A stretch of 64,000 nucleotides of DNA from an uncultured Pelagibacteraceae bacterium (GTDB lineage Bacteria; Pseudomonadota; Alphaproteobacteria; Pelagibacterales; Pelagibacteraceae), in contig CACATS010000003.1 of the NCBI GenBank assembly GCA_902535505.1, positions 1-64,000 of the forward strand. Direction: 5' to 3'. The position numbers were made by a program, and so were the translations under genes. Shown here piece after piece: positions 1-9,300 of the stretch. The notes beneath the pieces are model-generated. The model searched no databases and was not told where the DNA came from. It was given only the letters and a program-made list of their open reading frames with translations. How positions within the stretch are numbered: the first letter of the stretch is position 1; each line of letters begins with the position of its first letter.

Positions 1-25
1 GATATAAAGTCATTATTTAATTAAG

Positions 26-139
26 ATGGAAATTATAGTTTTTACTCCAAATTTAGAAATAGTTTATCAAGAAGGCTTATTCTTTTTAAATTATATTATT
101 GAACAAGTGATAGAAATCACTGCACAAATAAAAATTTAA
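26..139 (+). CDS. possible small ORF upstream of pilD
   Basis: A 37-codon reading frame starts with ATG and stops one base before the TTG start of the prepilin peptidase. It encodes a mildly hydrophobic peptide (MEIIVFTPNLE...) with no family I recognise. The tight spacing suggests it could be translated and coupled to pilD, or that it is simply the leader of that gene. It is too short for the ORF track, and nothing but position supports coding. Confidence 0.2.
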   Translation: MEIIVFTPNLEIVYQEGLFFLNYIIEQVIEITAQIKI

Positions 140-140
140 T

Positions 141-896
141 TTGCTTTTAAATAATTTTTTCTTTTTATTCATTATTGGCGCAGTAATTGGCAGTTTTTTA
201 AATGTTTGTATTTACCGATTGCCAAAAAATCTTAATATTGTATCTAAAAGATCTTTTTGTCCCCGATGTAAAAAAAATATTAAATGGTTTGATAATATTC
301 CTTTAATTTCGTCTTTAATTTTAAAATTTAAATGTAGGTTTTGTAAAAAAAAAATCTCAATCCGATACTTTTCGGTGGAGCTATTATCTGCTTTGTTTTT
401 AAGTACAGCATTAAGTTTTACAGCAAACCTTTTAGACTTCATATTATTTAGTTTAATTTTTTACATTTTTATTGTGATTTTTGTGATTGATATTAAGCAT
501 TATATTATTCCTGATAGTCTAAATTTTTCTTTAATTTTAATTGGTATTTTAAAAAACTTTTTACCAGAAACGGCGTTAAATCTTAATCAAGATATGTTTC
601 AGTCTTTGGCAGGAGGAGCTGGAGGTTATTTTCTTATATGGATTATAATATTTTTATATAAAAAATTTAAAAATGTTGAGGCTATGGGCTTAGGCGATGC
701 AAAATTATTATCAGGACTTGGTTTTATATTTGGTCTTAAATCTATTTTTATAATTTTATTTACTGCATCAATTTTAGGACTTTTGTATTCAATCCCAAAA
801 TTACTATTGGGAAAAAGCTCATTAAAGACTGCTTTACCTTTTGGTCCGTTTTTAATTATTGGTTCAGTGATATATTTCTTTTACTTTAGTGTTTAA
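141..896 (+). CDS. pilD: prepilin peptidase / N-methyltransferase (PilD-type)
   Basis: Inner-membrane aspartyl protease that removes the leader from type IV prepilins and methylates the new N-terminus. The N-terminus has the family signature GSFLNVCIYRLP, followed by two zinc-type cysteine pairs (CPRCKKNI and CRFCKKKIS). The two catalytic aspartates sit in VIDIKHYIIPD and in GLGDAK, the GxGD motif. Several membrane segments follow. The 251-aa length is slightly short for the family, and the start is a TTG; no better ATG exists before the conserved N-terminal motif. It converges on the leftward pilus operon with only three bases between stop codons. It would process all nine prepilins in this window. 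Confidence 0.93.
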   Translation: MLLNNFFFLFIIGAVIGSFLNVCIYRLPKNLNIVSKRSFCPRCKKNIKWFDNIPLISSLILKFKCRFCKKKISIRYFSVELLSALFLSTALSFTANLLDFILFSLIFYIFIVIFVIDIKHYIIPDSLNFSLILIGILKNFLPETALNLNQDMFQSLAGGAGGYFLIWIIIFLYKKFKNVEAMGLGDAKLLSGLGFIFGLKSIFIILFTASILGLLYSIPKLLLGKSSLKTALPFGPFLIIGSVIYFFYFSV

Positions 897-899
897 ACG

Positions 900-3014
900 T
901 TAAAATTCCCTATTAGCGGAAAAGATTAAAGCGTTTTCATGACCAAATCCATCTTTCTCACGTCTTTTCATAATGGTTGTGATATTCCATCCATTGTCAA
1001 ATATCCAATCAAAGCCTGCTTCTAATTTTATGCTAGAGCTAAAATGTTTAGAAATAGTTGTACTATATTGATTAGACGGGCTAGATATGAAATGTCCTTT
1101 TAATACAGAGTCTTCAGTTAAATCTTCATTATAATCTATCTTTAAATGTGGAAGAAGATCGGAATAATCAAAATTAATATTACTAGCTATTTTAACACCA
1201 ATTGAAGCCGATGAACTAAACAAATCTCTATCATCAAAACTCATTTTCTCATTGCTTGAGCCTGCCTCACTATAACCATCAATTTCAGAGTAACCAAAAT
1301 TAATTTGTGAATAATTGTAAATGTTTAAATTTTTATATTGATTTGATAAATTATACTTTAAAGCACCAAATGCATGTCTGGCCTTATTTTTTCCAGTAAC
1401 CCTAGAATCATTAGTAATATCTACTACTCGGTCTGTATGTTGATCAGTTTCTCCTAAGCCAAAAAAAGTATCAACAAAATTTTGGTCATTTACCTTTAGC
1501 GTATGGTACATCATTAAATTTTTTCCCCTTGATGTTGATGTTGTCCCATTTGTGCTTACTTCTGTAATATTATCATCATCTCTAAATGCTAAACCAAATA
1601 ATGAATTATTATCATAATCAATATCAGCTCCAATTATAAAACCATTAGAGTTAATTTGCCTTCCAAGCTGATCAGATCTGAAATTAAGAGAGCCTTTATT
1701 TATTGATCCAGACGCCCACCATACCCAATCTTTATATTGAGGATTAGAATTATTTCCGATCATACTTGTTAAATTTGAAGACATATAATCTTTAATATTT
1801 ATTTTTTCTACAAACTCTTTTGAATAGTGTTCAAGCAATCTTTTGCTTATATTTTCATCATTAAATTTATCATTTAATGCAAATTTTAAATCTTGTATTT
1901 TAACACTTTGATTATTTCCTAATCTTCTATATTGCTCCATCCTTCTTAAAACTGAATTAGTGGATTGCGTTAAAGAACTTTTAATACTTTCGTTATGCGC
2001 TTCCACAATCCCCTTTAATTCCTTATCATCAAAAGCATCAAATGTACTTTCGCTTGCCTCGATAGAGTTAATGGTTAAAGTTGTTGTACCAGAAATAGTA
2101 GCTGATTCTCCATCGAGACCTCCGTATTCTATAATGTAAGCAGTTTGAGTGTGAGTATCAGTCGACTTGCCTGGCAAATCATTCCATTTACCACTACCAG
2201 TATAAAATTGACCGACTTCTTCCTCACCTGAGTTGTTAGGTTCGTTAGTATTCCAATTACTGTAGGAATACCCAACATCAACTGTACATCCATCAACTTC
2301 ACCATCACAAAAATAAGTTTTGCCTGCCTCTGGTCCTGTTACCCACTGCCAATGACCTTCATTTGTATCTCCTGTTGTTTGATCATTGGCGTCTGAAGAC
2401 CCAATCCAAGAGTTTGAATTAACTTTTGCTTTTATAAAAGCATTTTCACCAGCACTTGTAATTGTTACTAGGTATCCTGTTAATCCTTTGTACGTTGAAG
2501 CAGCAGCTAAAGCTTTTGCCTGTCTCCATGTTTTAGTAGCAGATACTACCTCATAATAATGTCCTGTACCTGAATAATAGTTTGTTCCCGCAGGAGTTAC
2601 AGCTACCGTTACTGTTGGTGAACCTGCAGTTCCATCACCTTTAAAAGCCAAAGTTGCTAAAGCTGTATTTATATTAGCTTGCGTTCCTCTAAAACCTATT
2701 TCAGTTAAACTATTACCATTACAATCTGACGGTTCAGCAGCATTATCTGCGCTGTAGCCACAATACCCTGAAGCTTGTAATAAACTCGAGGTAGTTGTAA
2801 TTTTTACATTTCCATCTGACGCTACCACCGATACTAACAATGTTCCAGTGAAACCACTTATACTAGGCGTTGTACCAGAATCAGCAAGAGTGACAAAGTC
2901 TGAAGTATCAGCCGTTAAACTTGATGGCATCGTAACGGTTTCTGCCAACAAAAACTTAGGACAAATCAAAAAAGTAGCTAATACAGCTTTTATAAAAGTA
3001 TCTCTAAAATTCAT
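900..3014 (-). CDS. secreted C-type-lectin domain protein with C-terminal outer-membrane beta-barrel
   Basis: A predicted surface protein. The ORF opens at a TTG (3089), but the ATG at 3014 gives a clean signal peptide (MNFRDTFIKAVLATFL...LLA), so I prefer that start (704 aa). After a Ser/Thr-rich N-terminal region, roughly residues 160-305 look like a C-type lectin-like domain: WIGSSD, an EPN tripeptide typical of mannose-type calcium sites, and WND. A linker with SVLRRMEQYRR leads into about 280 residues of alternating strands ending in F (NREF), as in outer-membrane autotransporter barrels. The linker and barrel resemble those of the 21.8 and 25.8 kb genes. It is the last gene of the operon after pilY1, 119 nt downstream. 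Glycan binding is inferred from motifs, not demonstrated. Confidence 0.75.
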   Translation of the reverse strand: MNFRDTFIKAVLATFLICPKFLLAETVTMPSSLTADTSDFVTLADSGTTPSISGFTGTLLVSVVASDGNVKITTTSSLLQASGYCGYSADNAAEPSDCNGNSLTEIGFRGTQANINTALATLAFKGDGTAGSPTVTVAVTPAGTNYYSGTGHYYEVVSATKTWRQAKALAAASTYKGLTGYLVTITSAGENAFIKAKVNSNSWIGSSDANDQTTGDTNEGHWQWVTGPEAGKTYFCDGEVDGCTVDVGYSYSNWNTNEPNNSGEEEVGQFYTGSGKWNDLPGKSTDTHTQTAYIIEYGGLDGESATISGTTTLTINSIEASESTFDAFDDKELKGIVEAHNESIKSSLTQSTNSVLRRMEQYRRLGNNQSVKIQDLKFALNDKFNDENISKRLLEHYSKEFVEKINIKDYMSSNLTSMIGNNSNPQYKDWVWWASGSINKGSLNFRSDQLGRQINSNGFIIGADIDYDNNSLFGLAFRDDDNITEVSTNGTTSTSRGKNLMMYHTLKVNDQNFVDTFFGLGETDQHTDRVVDITNDSRVTGKNKARHAFGALKYNLSNQYKNLNIYNYSQINFGYSEIDGYSEAGSSNEKMSFDDRDLFSSSASIGVKIASNINFDYSDLLPHLKIDYNEDLTEDSVLKGHFISSPSNQYSTTISKHFSSSIKLEAGFDWIFDNGWNITTIMKRREKDGFGHENALIFSANREF

Positions 3015-3133
3015 AAAAAAAAAATTTATAGCCATTTTTATATATTTATGGAAGAAAACAACCAAAAATTTATTAAAGTAAAACCTCAATTATTTGTTAT
3101 AAGCTGCGTTATTTAGGACTAACTGATATGATT

Positions 3134-6100
3134 TTAATCAATTTCTTTCCAATATTGGTTCTGAACAGCTCCACCTGTACTAGTTGCCTGAGACTTACCA
3201 GTTATCAGGTTATCAGTTGCAGTAAATCCTGAAATATTATCTTTAGCATTACCTGCAATACCTATGTAAAGGTTATCACCTTGTACAACTACTTTCGATA
3301 ACACTCCAGATCCAAGTTCGATGTTTAAAAGTGAGCTACCGCAGAGGGTATCATAAGCTGTTAAAATAGCCTTTCCAGTAGTGCATGAATTTGCTCCTTT
3401 AGAAGGCTCATAGATTGGAAAATAAACTCTATCTTTATCTACAGTCGGTTCCGCTGTTAATTTTTGTTTATTAACAAGATTGACATACCAGCCAAGTTTA
3501 TCGCTTGGTACAGGGCATTGAGAATTAGTACATTTGGATATATTGCCTACTTGCGATACATTTACAAAATTTGGAAAATCTTTATCTTTAATCCCAAACA
3601 ACCTATTTTGAATTTGATCAGAGTCTTCTCGAAGTTTTTGTGTATTTCCAGTTCCAAAGTATAACCACAAATTATTATCATTATTAATAGTGGCACTCGA
3701 TTTTGTATAAATATATCTTCCATTGCTTGCAGTTGTTTCAGCATCAAATAAAGTGGTTGTACTAATATTTTCTTTAATTGCTAAATAACTTGGGCTACTC
3801 GAATTGAAGTCTATTGAATAATTCTCGGTTAAATTAATTTTTGTAATTTTTCCCTCAAGGTCGTTTGCATAAATTAATGCGCCATTGTAAGTTGCTTTAC
3901 CAGTACCATCAGCAGTTATAACATTTAAATCTGCAGGCAATCCATTTACGACGTCATTACCCAATCTTCTAAACGTAACATTACCAGTATCAGGCTTGGG
4001 CGGGCCTCCATTACGAGTATTTGGCCAAGGCTCATCGAATTCTACATAATCTACACATACTAAGTTCCCAACAGGCTTAAAGGCAATGGTATGTGATACA
4101 GCTGGAGTAAATTCAGCAGTTATAATTTCATTTTTGTTTGGGTCGTAACAAACATTATCATTCCATCCAGGAACTGTCCCAAAATCAGGATCTTTATCAG
4201 TATAACTAACTTGTGAGGATACGGTAAAAAATCTATTTTCTTCATTAGTAGATGGATCTTCTACTAATGTGGTGGTTCTTTTGAATAAAGAACCTGTCCA
4301 ACCATATGCAGATTCTTTTCTATCCTCAATATCTATCACTTTTAATACTCTTCCTTCATTCTCTATATCTACGACAAAAACTGCAGAGCCGATGTCTGGA
4401 TTTACTGTTCCATTATATCCACCACCAAAAACTGCTACCCATTTATCTGTTGGATTATCTTGCCCATCATTTGAACTATCAACTTTGATCCTAATTATTC
4501 GGGGTGTAGACCACGTCTCGCCCAGTTTACGATAATCGAACTCAGGATTAATAGTTCCACTTGAGTAAGAAAAATCATTAATTGAACTATCACTATCCCA
4601 ATGAGTTATAACTTTATTAATAGGATCATTTTTAATTGAAAAAATTTGTCTTGGATCTTCTAAATTTGTTATATCTAAAGCAAAAAACCCGCTACCTCCA
4701 GCACCAAAGCCACTCAATAAAATGGTTCTCCATCTTGGATTATTTATATTGTCATTAGGTGTATCATCAAAAAAGATATCTTTTACTACTGGAGAGCTAT
4801 CTAAACCATAAATTGGGTTAGTCGCGTTTGCCTTTGCAGAGGGAATTCTTGATAAATTTTCCATTATTGCAGGTGGAATAAATCCCCATAGCTCTTCACC
4901 ATTTGCATTATTATCTGTTTTGAATAAATGTAAAATTCCATTATTTGCTCCAGCAATGATCACTTCTTCTCGATTGCTACAATTTACACCGCAATCGTTC
5001 GATGCTTTAAAGTTTTCGTAATTATTTTGAACTCTGTAGTACGCATCGGTTTTATCAAAATTTGATACTGCAGAAACAGCTGTCGAAGCTTCAGGAGGAC
5101 CAACAACAATTAAATTAGAATGATAAATATCAGCTAGTTTATGAATGTTGTCAGAAGTATCGCCGTCACCATCTTGGTCATAAGTATCCACACCTCTGAT
5201 AAAGTTTATTAAATTATCAATTTCAGTGTCACTTGGCGAGGATTGAGGATATATCAAAGCTCTTATCTCATCTCTGTTGGTTGTAGTAAAATTATTTAAA
5301 TTGGAATTTGATAATCCAGCTGTCCAAATCCTTCTCGAAGAAGTTCTATTGTTAAGTGTCTCTGCTGCATCCCATTGCGTAGCACCGAATGTCCCATTTT
5401 CATTGAGCTGATATTTTTTAACACTTCCTTCCCATTGTTTATTACTTGCGTATTCAAAAGTTGCTTGATAAACAAAATCTCCTTTTTGAACATCTGACAT
5501 GACCGCAGGAGTAGTAAAAGTTAATCTGCCCGAGATCGCCTGTTTTATTGCGTCTGTTAAGGTTGCTAAAAGATCAGCTTCATTGTCGGCAAATAAAGGT
5601 GCAGTTGTTCCCCCCGCAACTGCGGTTGAAATATAATTCGATTGACTACCAGTTAATGCAAAACCAACCATAAATGTTTTTACTAATTTACCTTTGTCTT
5701 TGGTTCTTAAACCATTCAATTCATTAATCACTTTATGATTATTATTCCATTGTCCATCACTTATAAAAATAATATAATTTTGAGTACATTCTTGGCCGTA
5801 GTTTGGAGGAATTGGAAATTGTTGCCCACTTCTCATTCTCTGACCAGTCCAATACCTATTTGCCTCAGCAAGTGCATACTCTGGCTCAGTTCCACCAATG
5901 TGTCTTACTCTTCTTACTTGATTAAAAATTTGCCTAGCACCGTTCTCGCTAATGGGTACAATCATATTAGTACGCCTTTTATTATTGGATCCCCATTGCA
6001 TTAAACCAAAATTTGCTCCTGAAGTAAGGTCTGTGTTAGAAACAATTTTCCTTATAACGTCTTTTGCTGCGTCGAGACGTTTCTTAGCTCTACCACCACC

Positions 6101-7039
6101 TATTTGAAATTGTAAAGTCCCGGCATTATTGTATTTAAGAAGTCGATTTCTTCTAAAATCTGCAACATAACTATTATCACTGCTATCTAAATGAACTCCG
6201 TATGGGTAGCTATATCCAGATGCAACTTGACTTAAATATGAAAGACTCGAATTATATTTTCTTAAGCTATGCGTAACTGTTCCAAAAATATTTCCATTAC
6301 TATCGTAATCTGCATCAAAAGATACTCTATCTCTAGGTGAAGAACGCGCGAAACTTAAATTACTTCCAGAGACATTAAACTCTGTAAATCGTCTACCTCC
6401 GTAACGTGAATGTGCATTTGCAACAACTAACTTATTGCCAGCATTGTTCAAAGACATACCAAAACCCCAACTTACTCTAGAAGCACCAAAGCTTTGATAA
6501 CCTAAATCACTAAAATTATTTCTGGCTAACTTTCCAATTAGTCTGGTGTTATTAGAATAGAAAATATAATTATCGTTTACAGCAATACCTTGTGGATATA
6601 AATTGATAGCAACATTTTTGATACAATTTCCCTCAAGATCAAGCACTTTAATTCTTCTATTAAAATAATCTGCTATATAAATTTGATCGTTATAAATAGC
6701 GAACTGCCTTGCACCGTTCCATCTTGTACAATTATTTGGACCACCTACTCCTCCAAAGTCTCTTAGATAATTTCCTGAACTATCAAAAGCTTTCATTCTG
6801 CCGTATCCATATTCCAAGACAAAGATATTTCCTGAGCTGTCGGTTTGGACATCGATTGGGTAGATCAGTCCTGCTTTTACTGGCAATAAATCTCTCATAC
6901 TTCCAGAATTGTCTAACATAATTAGTATATTTGCGGGAATATCTGAGGTTCCTGTCCCAGGAGGTGGATTCTTAGCGTATAGTTTTATATTAAATAATAA
7001 AAAAAATATTATAAAAATTACTGTTGAGATTCTGACCAT
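3134..7039 (-). CDS. pilY1: PilY1-like type IV pilus tip protein with NHL propeller inserted in the vWA domain
   Basis: Large secreted pilus-biogenesis/adhesin protein. The ATG at 7039 is chosen over the TTG at 7060 because it gives a signal peptide (MVRISTVIFIIFFLL) and has GAGAGGG upstream. The MIDAS start of a von Willebrand A fold (DNSGSM, about residue 43) is followed by about 270 residues with six NHL-like blades. The vWA fold then resumes (AKKRLDAAKDVI, T in GGTEPEYALA, IIFISDGQW). The C-terminal half has the PilY1/PilC propeller landmarks: GVDTYDQDGDGDTSDN (calcium-type loop), EEVIIAGANNGILHLF and WGFIPP. It follows the 172-aa secreted protein with a 22-bp overlap in the minor-pilin operon, the usual PilY1 place. 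Likely role: pilus tip adhesion and control of extension/retraction. Confidence 0.88.
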   Translation of the reverse strand: MVRISTVIFIIFFLLFNIKLYAKNPPPGTGTSDIPANILIMLDNSGSMRDLLPVKAGLIYPIDVQTDSSGNIFVLEYGYGRMKAFDSSGNYLRDFGGVGGPNNCTRWNGARQFAIYNDQIYIADYFNRRIKVLDLEGNCIKNVAINLYPQGIAVNDNYIFYSNNTRLIGKLARNNFSDLGYQSFGASRVSWGFGMSLNNAGNKLVVANAHSRYGGRRFTEFNVSGSNLSFARSSPRDRVSFDADYDSNGNIFGTVTHSLRKYNSSLSYLSQVASGYSYPYGVHLDSSDNSYVADFRRNRLLKYNNAGTLQFQIGGGRAKKRLDAAKDVIRKIVSNTDLTSGANFGLMQWGSNNKRRTNMIVPISENGARQIFNQVRRVRHIGGTEPEYALAEANRYWTGQRMRSGQQFPIPPNYGQECTQNYIIFISDGQWNNNHKVINELNGLRTKDKGKLVKTFMVGFALTGSQSNYISTAVAGGTTAPLFADNEADLLATLTDAIKQAISGRLTFTTPAVMSDVQKGDFVYQATFEYASNKQWEGSVKKYQLNENGTFGATQWDAAETLNNRTSSRRIWTAGLSNSNLNNFTTTNRDEIRALIYPQSSPSDTEIDNLINFIRGVDTYDQDGDGDTSDNIHKLADIYHSNLIVVGPPEASTAVSAVSNFDKTDAYYRVQNNYENFKASNDCGVNCSNREEVIIAGANNGILHLFKTDNNANGEELWGFIPPAIMENLSRIPSAKANATNPIYGLDSSPVVKDIFFDDTPNDNINNPRWRTILLSGFGAGGSGFFALDITNLEDPRQIFSIKNDPINKVITHWDSDSSINDFSYSSGTINPEFDYRKLGETWSTPRIIRIKVDSSNDGQDNPTDKWVAVFGGGYNGTVNPDIGSAVFVVDIENEGRVLKVIDIEDRKESAYGWTGSLFKRTTTLVEDPSTNEENRFFTVSSQVSYTDKDPDFGTVPGWNDNVCYDPNKNEIITAEFTPAVSHTIAFKPVGNLVCVDYVEFDEPWPNTRNGGPPKPDTGNVTFRRLGNDVVNGLPADLNVITADGTGKATYNGALIYANDLEGKITKINLTENYSIDFNSSSPSYLAIKENISTTTLFDAETTASNGRYIYTKSSATINNDNNLWLYFGTGNTQKLREDSDQIQNRLFGIKDKDFPNFVNVSQVGNISKCTNSQCPVPSDKLGWYVNLVNKQKLTAEPTVDKDRVYFPIYEPSKGANSCTTGKAILTAYDTLCGSSLLNIELGSGVLSKVVVQGDNLYIGIAGNAKDNISGFTATDNLITGKSQATSTGGAVQNQYWKEID

Positions 7040-7536
7040 TCTGCAACTTTCCCTCTCCAATCATAAAGTTTTTGTAAGTATAATACATTACTAATCTCAA
7101 GCACTTCTGCTGGCCCCACTTCAGTATCTGCACGTACATATAAAATTAAATTATTTCCTATTTCCCAAGTATGACTTCCAAACCAATCTTTCTTACTTTT
7201 TCCTTTTGGCAAATTAAACTTGCCATATTTGTTCATTGTAAAATCCATTATCGCCGTGTCATTAACATATGCCCTCATTAAAGTTATTAATACCAGCTGA
7301 TTATCTACAAAAAGATATTCAATCATTGTATTTTCAATTGATTTATTATTTGGACAAACTACATTTGAAGGGATTATTATTGTTTCTCCATTAAAATCAT
7401 CTTTCATGGGTAAAGCAAATTGATTTTCTAAAAACTTATCGGGTTTGTCCCCAAAGTTTACAAAAGTTAGATCACACGCAAAGCTTATTTTTGATCCTAA
7501 ACACAATATAAGAATTGTAAAAAATAATTTTTTCAT
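7018..7536 (-). CDS. secreted protein of unknown function in the minor-pilin operon
   Basis: I do not recognise this 172-aa protein. It starts with a clear signal peptide (MKKLFFTILILCLGSKISFA) and begins its mature part with CDLTFVNFG. A second cysteine about 40 residues on (VVCPNNK) could form a disulfide. No membrane segment, lipobox or prepilin leader is present, so it is probably periplasmic or surface-exposed. It lies directly after the PilX-like gene with no gap and overlaps the start of pilY1. This suggests co-translation and a role in minor-pilin/PilY1 tip-complex assembly, which is inference from position only. Confidence 0.7.
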   Translation of the reverse strand: MKKLFFTILILCLGSKISFACDLTFVNFGDKPDKFLENQFALPMKDDFNGETIIIPSNVVCPNNKSIENTMIEYLFVDNQLVLITLMRAYVNDTAIMDFTMNKYGKFNLPKGKSKKDWFGSHTWEIGNNLILYVRADTEVGPAEVLEISNVLYLQKLYDWRGKVAEWSESQQ

Positions 7537-8151
7537 TTAGTTCACCAATGTTATAGTTGATTGCAATACTGTAATCACATTACTATTTGCATTACATGAT
7601 GATTTATCTGAATCGCAACCACATGAATAAATATTATAATATGTTGCCGTAGAAGTACCTGTATTTTTATAAGTTGTTCCTTGAGAAATATCACCACCTG
7701 TAGCACCTGAAACGGTTTGTATGATTGGAGTTTGAGTATTACCATTAGCATCTGGTGTTAGGGTAATAAAATATTCATAACTATAGTCAGATAATTTATT
7801 TTCACCCGAAATAAGCTCACTCAAATTCTTTTTTTCAATGTAATCTTTAACAGCTTTAGGATTTGATAATTCTGGAAAAAAAGCTGTCTTACAAAAGCTT
7901 AACTGGTTATCTGGATCACTACCGATAGATAAATTAGTTTGAGTGCTTAACCATTTCTTTGCTTCTGTAATACCTGTCTCAGCTGCATAAAATGTTTGTT
8001 GTTTGACATTTAGATTCCCATTTCGTTTATGATCTCCCGCAGCTATAACCATTAAAGTCGCGCCCATTAAAGACATTGCAACAAGCATTAACAATGCCAA
8101 CGCAATCGCAAAACCTTTTTCATTTTTTCTTTTTTTATAATTTAACGACAT
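7537..8151 (-). CDS. pilX: PilX-type minor pilin
   Basis: Minor pilin of the tip-priming complex. The N-terminus has a basic leader ending in EKG followed by FAIALALLMLVAMSLMGATLM. The usual Glu at mature position 5 is absent, as in PilX/GspK-class minor pilins. The helix continues with the FYAAETGITEAKKWL pattern found after the hydrophobic segment in PilX proteins. The C-terminal end has a small Cys cluster (SCGCDSDKSSC). It overlaps the preceding PilW-like gene by 17 bp, and the next start codon abuts its stop, so the genes are tightly coupled. Assignment rests on N-terminal pattern and gene order. Confidence 0.8.
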   Translation of the reverse strand: MSLNYKKRKNEKGFAIALALLMLVAMSLMGATLMVIAAGDHKRNGNLNVKQQTFYAAETGITEAKKWLSTQTNLSIGSDPDNQLSFCKTAFFPELSNPKAVKDYIEKKNLSELISGENKLSDYSYEYFITLTPDANGNTQTPIIQTVSGATGGDISQGTTYKNTGTSTATYYNIYSCGCDSDKSSCNANSNVITVLQSTITLVN

Positions 8152-8836
8152 TTCTCAAATATACACTTATATAAAATGTTTCTCTTAAATATTTATCTCT
8201 TTTGGTGAAATCACCTGCAGTTCCACCATTTAACATCTCAAAAGATATTGGATTATTTAATAGCTCATTAGGTGATCTCACTGTTATATAGACTTCCGCA
8301 GTATGAACTTTTGATTGATTATCAGAGCCAACAGTAACGCTATTCACTCTATTTCCATTTTGATCATTAAAAAATACTTGAAAGTCAGTTGCTTTTGAAA
8401 CAATTGTCTTTGGTTCAAATTTTACAGGATTTCTAACAGGATTTTGTATTTCCTCTCTGACTAAGTAAGTTTCACCTGAATTATCTTTTTTGAGATAGTA
8501 TCTAATCTCCAACCTATCGCTTACAGATGTATTATACCAAATTCTGAGCTTGTCACCTTTAGTTCCATCGTGAGCATCTATTTTTTCAATCCATCTATCC
8601 CAAGTCTGTCCAGTCGTTGCCTCATAATTCATATTTTTATATCCAGCATTTCTTAAATCTTTTGCCACCATTTGCAATGATGATCTTCCTGACGCGCTCA
8701 TTTTAGCTTTATCGGTAATTTTTTGATAGGAGTTATTAAAGAATATGTATGAATAAGTTATAGCTAGTATTGAGATAGCTCCAATGACTGTAGCTATTAA
8801 TGCTTCAATTAAAGAAAACGCCTTTGTTTTTTTCAT
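8135..8836 (-). CDS. pilW: PilW-type minor pilin
   Basis: Minor type IV pilin, 233 aa. The leader MKKTKA is followed by FSLIEALIATVIGAISILAI, with Glu5 present. The residue before the predicted cleavage site is Ala rather than the usual Gly. The downstream region (SSLQMVAKDLRNAGYKN) matches the conserved PilW stretch after the N-terminal helix. The remainder is a beta-rich globular domain. It overlaps the PilV-like gene by four bases and the PilX-like gene by 17, in the canonical FimT/PilV/PilW/PilX/PilY1 order. Likely part of the tip-initiation complex with PilV, PilX and PilY1. Confidence 0.82.
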   Translation of the reverse strand: MKKTKAFSLIEALIATVIGAISILAITYSYIFFNNSYQKITDKAKMSASGRSSLQMVAKDLRNAGYKNMNYEATTGQTWDRWIEKIDAHDGTKGDKLRIWYNTSVSDRLEIRYYLKKDNSGETYLVREEIQNPVRNPVKFEPKTIVSKATDFQVFFNDQNGNRVNSVTVGSDNQSKVHTAEVYITVRSPNELLNNPISFEMLNGGTAGDFTKRDKYLRETFYISVYLRNVVKL

Positions 8837-9300
8837 TTTACAACTACTCCAATAAACTTTTCTTTTTTACCTCTATTAGATTTAAATTTAAATTTTACTG
8901 AAGTTCTGTCTGACCCAGAAGTTATCGTAGCTTCTTTTGTATCTAGCTGGTCACAAGGTAGCTTTTTAAACTGATTATTAATCTTAAGTTGATTTTCTTG
9001 CATAAAATGTTTTGCCCATTTCACTTTTGCCTTTTCAGCTAGTGTGCCTGTTGCGCTGTAATTTTTTGTACATTGTTGGGAATAGTTGTAGTTAGATGCG
9101 TTATTTGAATCTCCAATAATATCTTCTACTGCTGTTTCAGATAAAAAATTTATTTTATTAGCATCAATAGATCTATCAATTGAGGTCGTAGCGAAGCTTA
9201 TCATTTGGTTTACCCCAATAAAACCAATACCCACTATCACTAGACAAACAAGTGACTCAATTAGACTAAGACCTTTTATATTTAATTTTGAACTATCCAT
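8833..9300 (-). CDS. pilV: PilV-type minor pilin
   Basis: Minor type IV pilin, 155 aa. The prepilin leader ends in NIKG and is followed by LSLIESLVCLVIVGIGFIGVNQM. The LIESLV form with Val/Gly-rich helix is typical of PilV. Two cysteines in the globular part (QQCTKNY, LPCDQL) may pair. It overlaps the FimT-like gene by 19 bp and the PilW-like gene by four, so translation is probably coupled along the operon. The PilV name rests on N-terminal pattern and gene order, as minor pilin globular domains diverge quickly. Confidence 0.78.
   Translation of the reverse strand: MDSSKLNIKGLSLIESLVCLVIVGIGFIGVNQMISFATTSIDRSIDANKINFLSETAVEDIIGDSNNASNYNYSQQCTKNYSATGTLAEKAKVKWAKHFMQENQLKINNQFKKLPCDQLDTKEATITSGSDRTSVKFKFKSNRGKKEKFIGVVVK

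Noticed and set aside
4269-4535. Plus-strand ORFs inside pilY1 (also 5735-6004, 6709-6921)
   Set aside because: They lie antisense to a strongly supported gene and show no family features.
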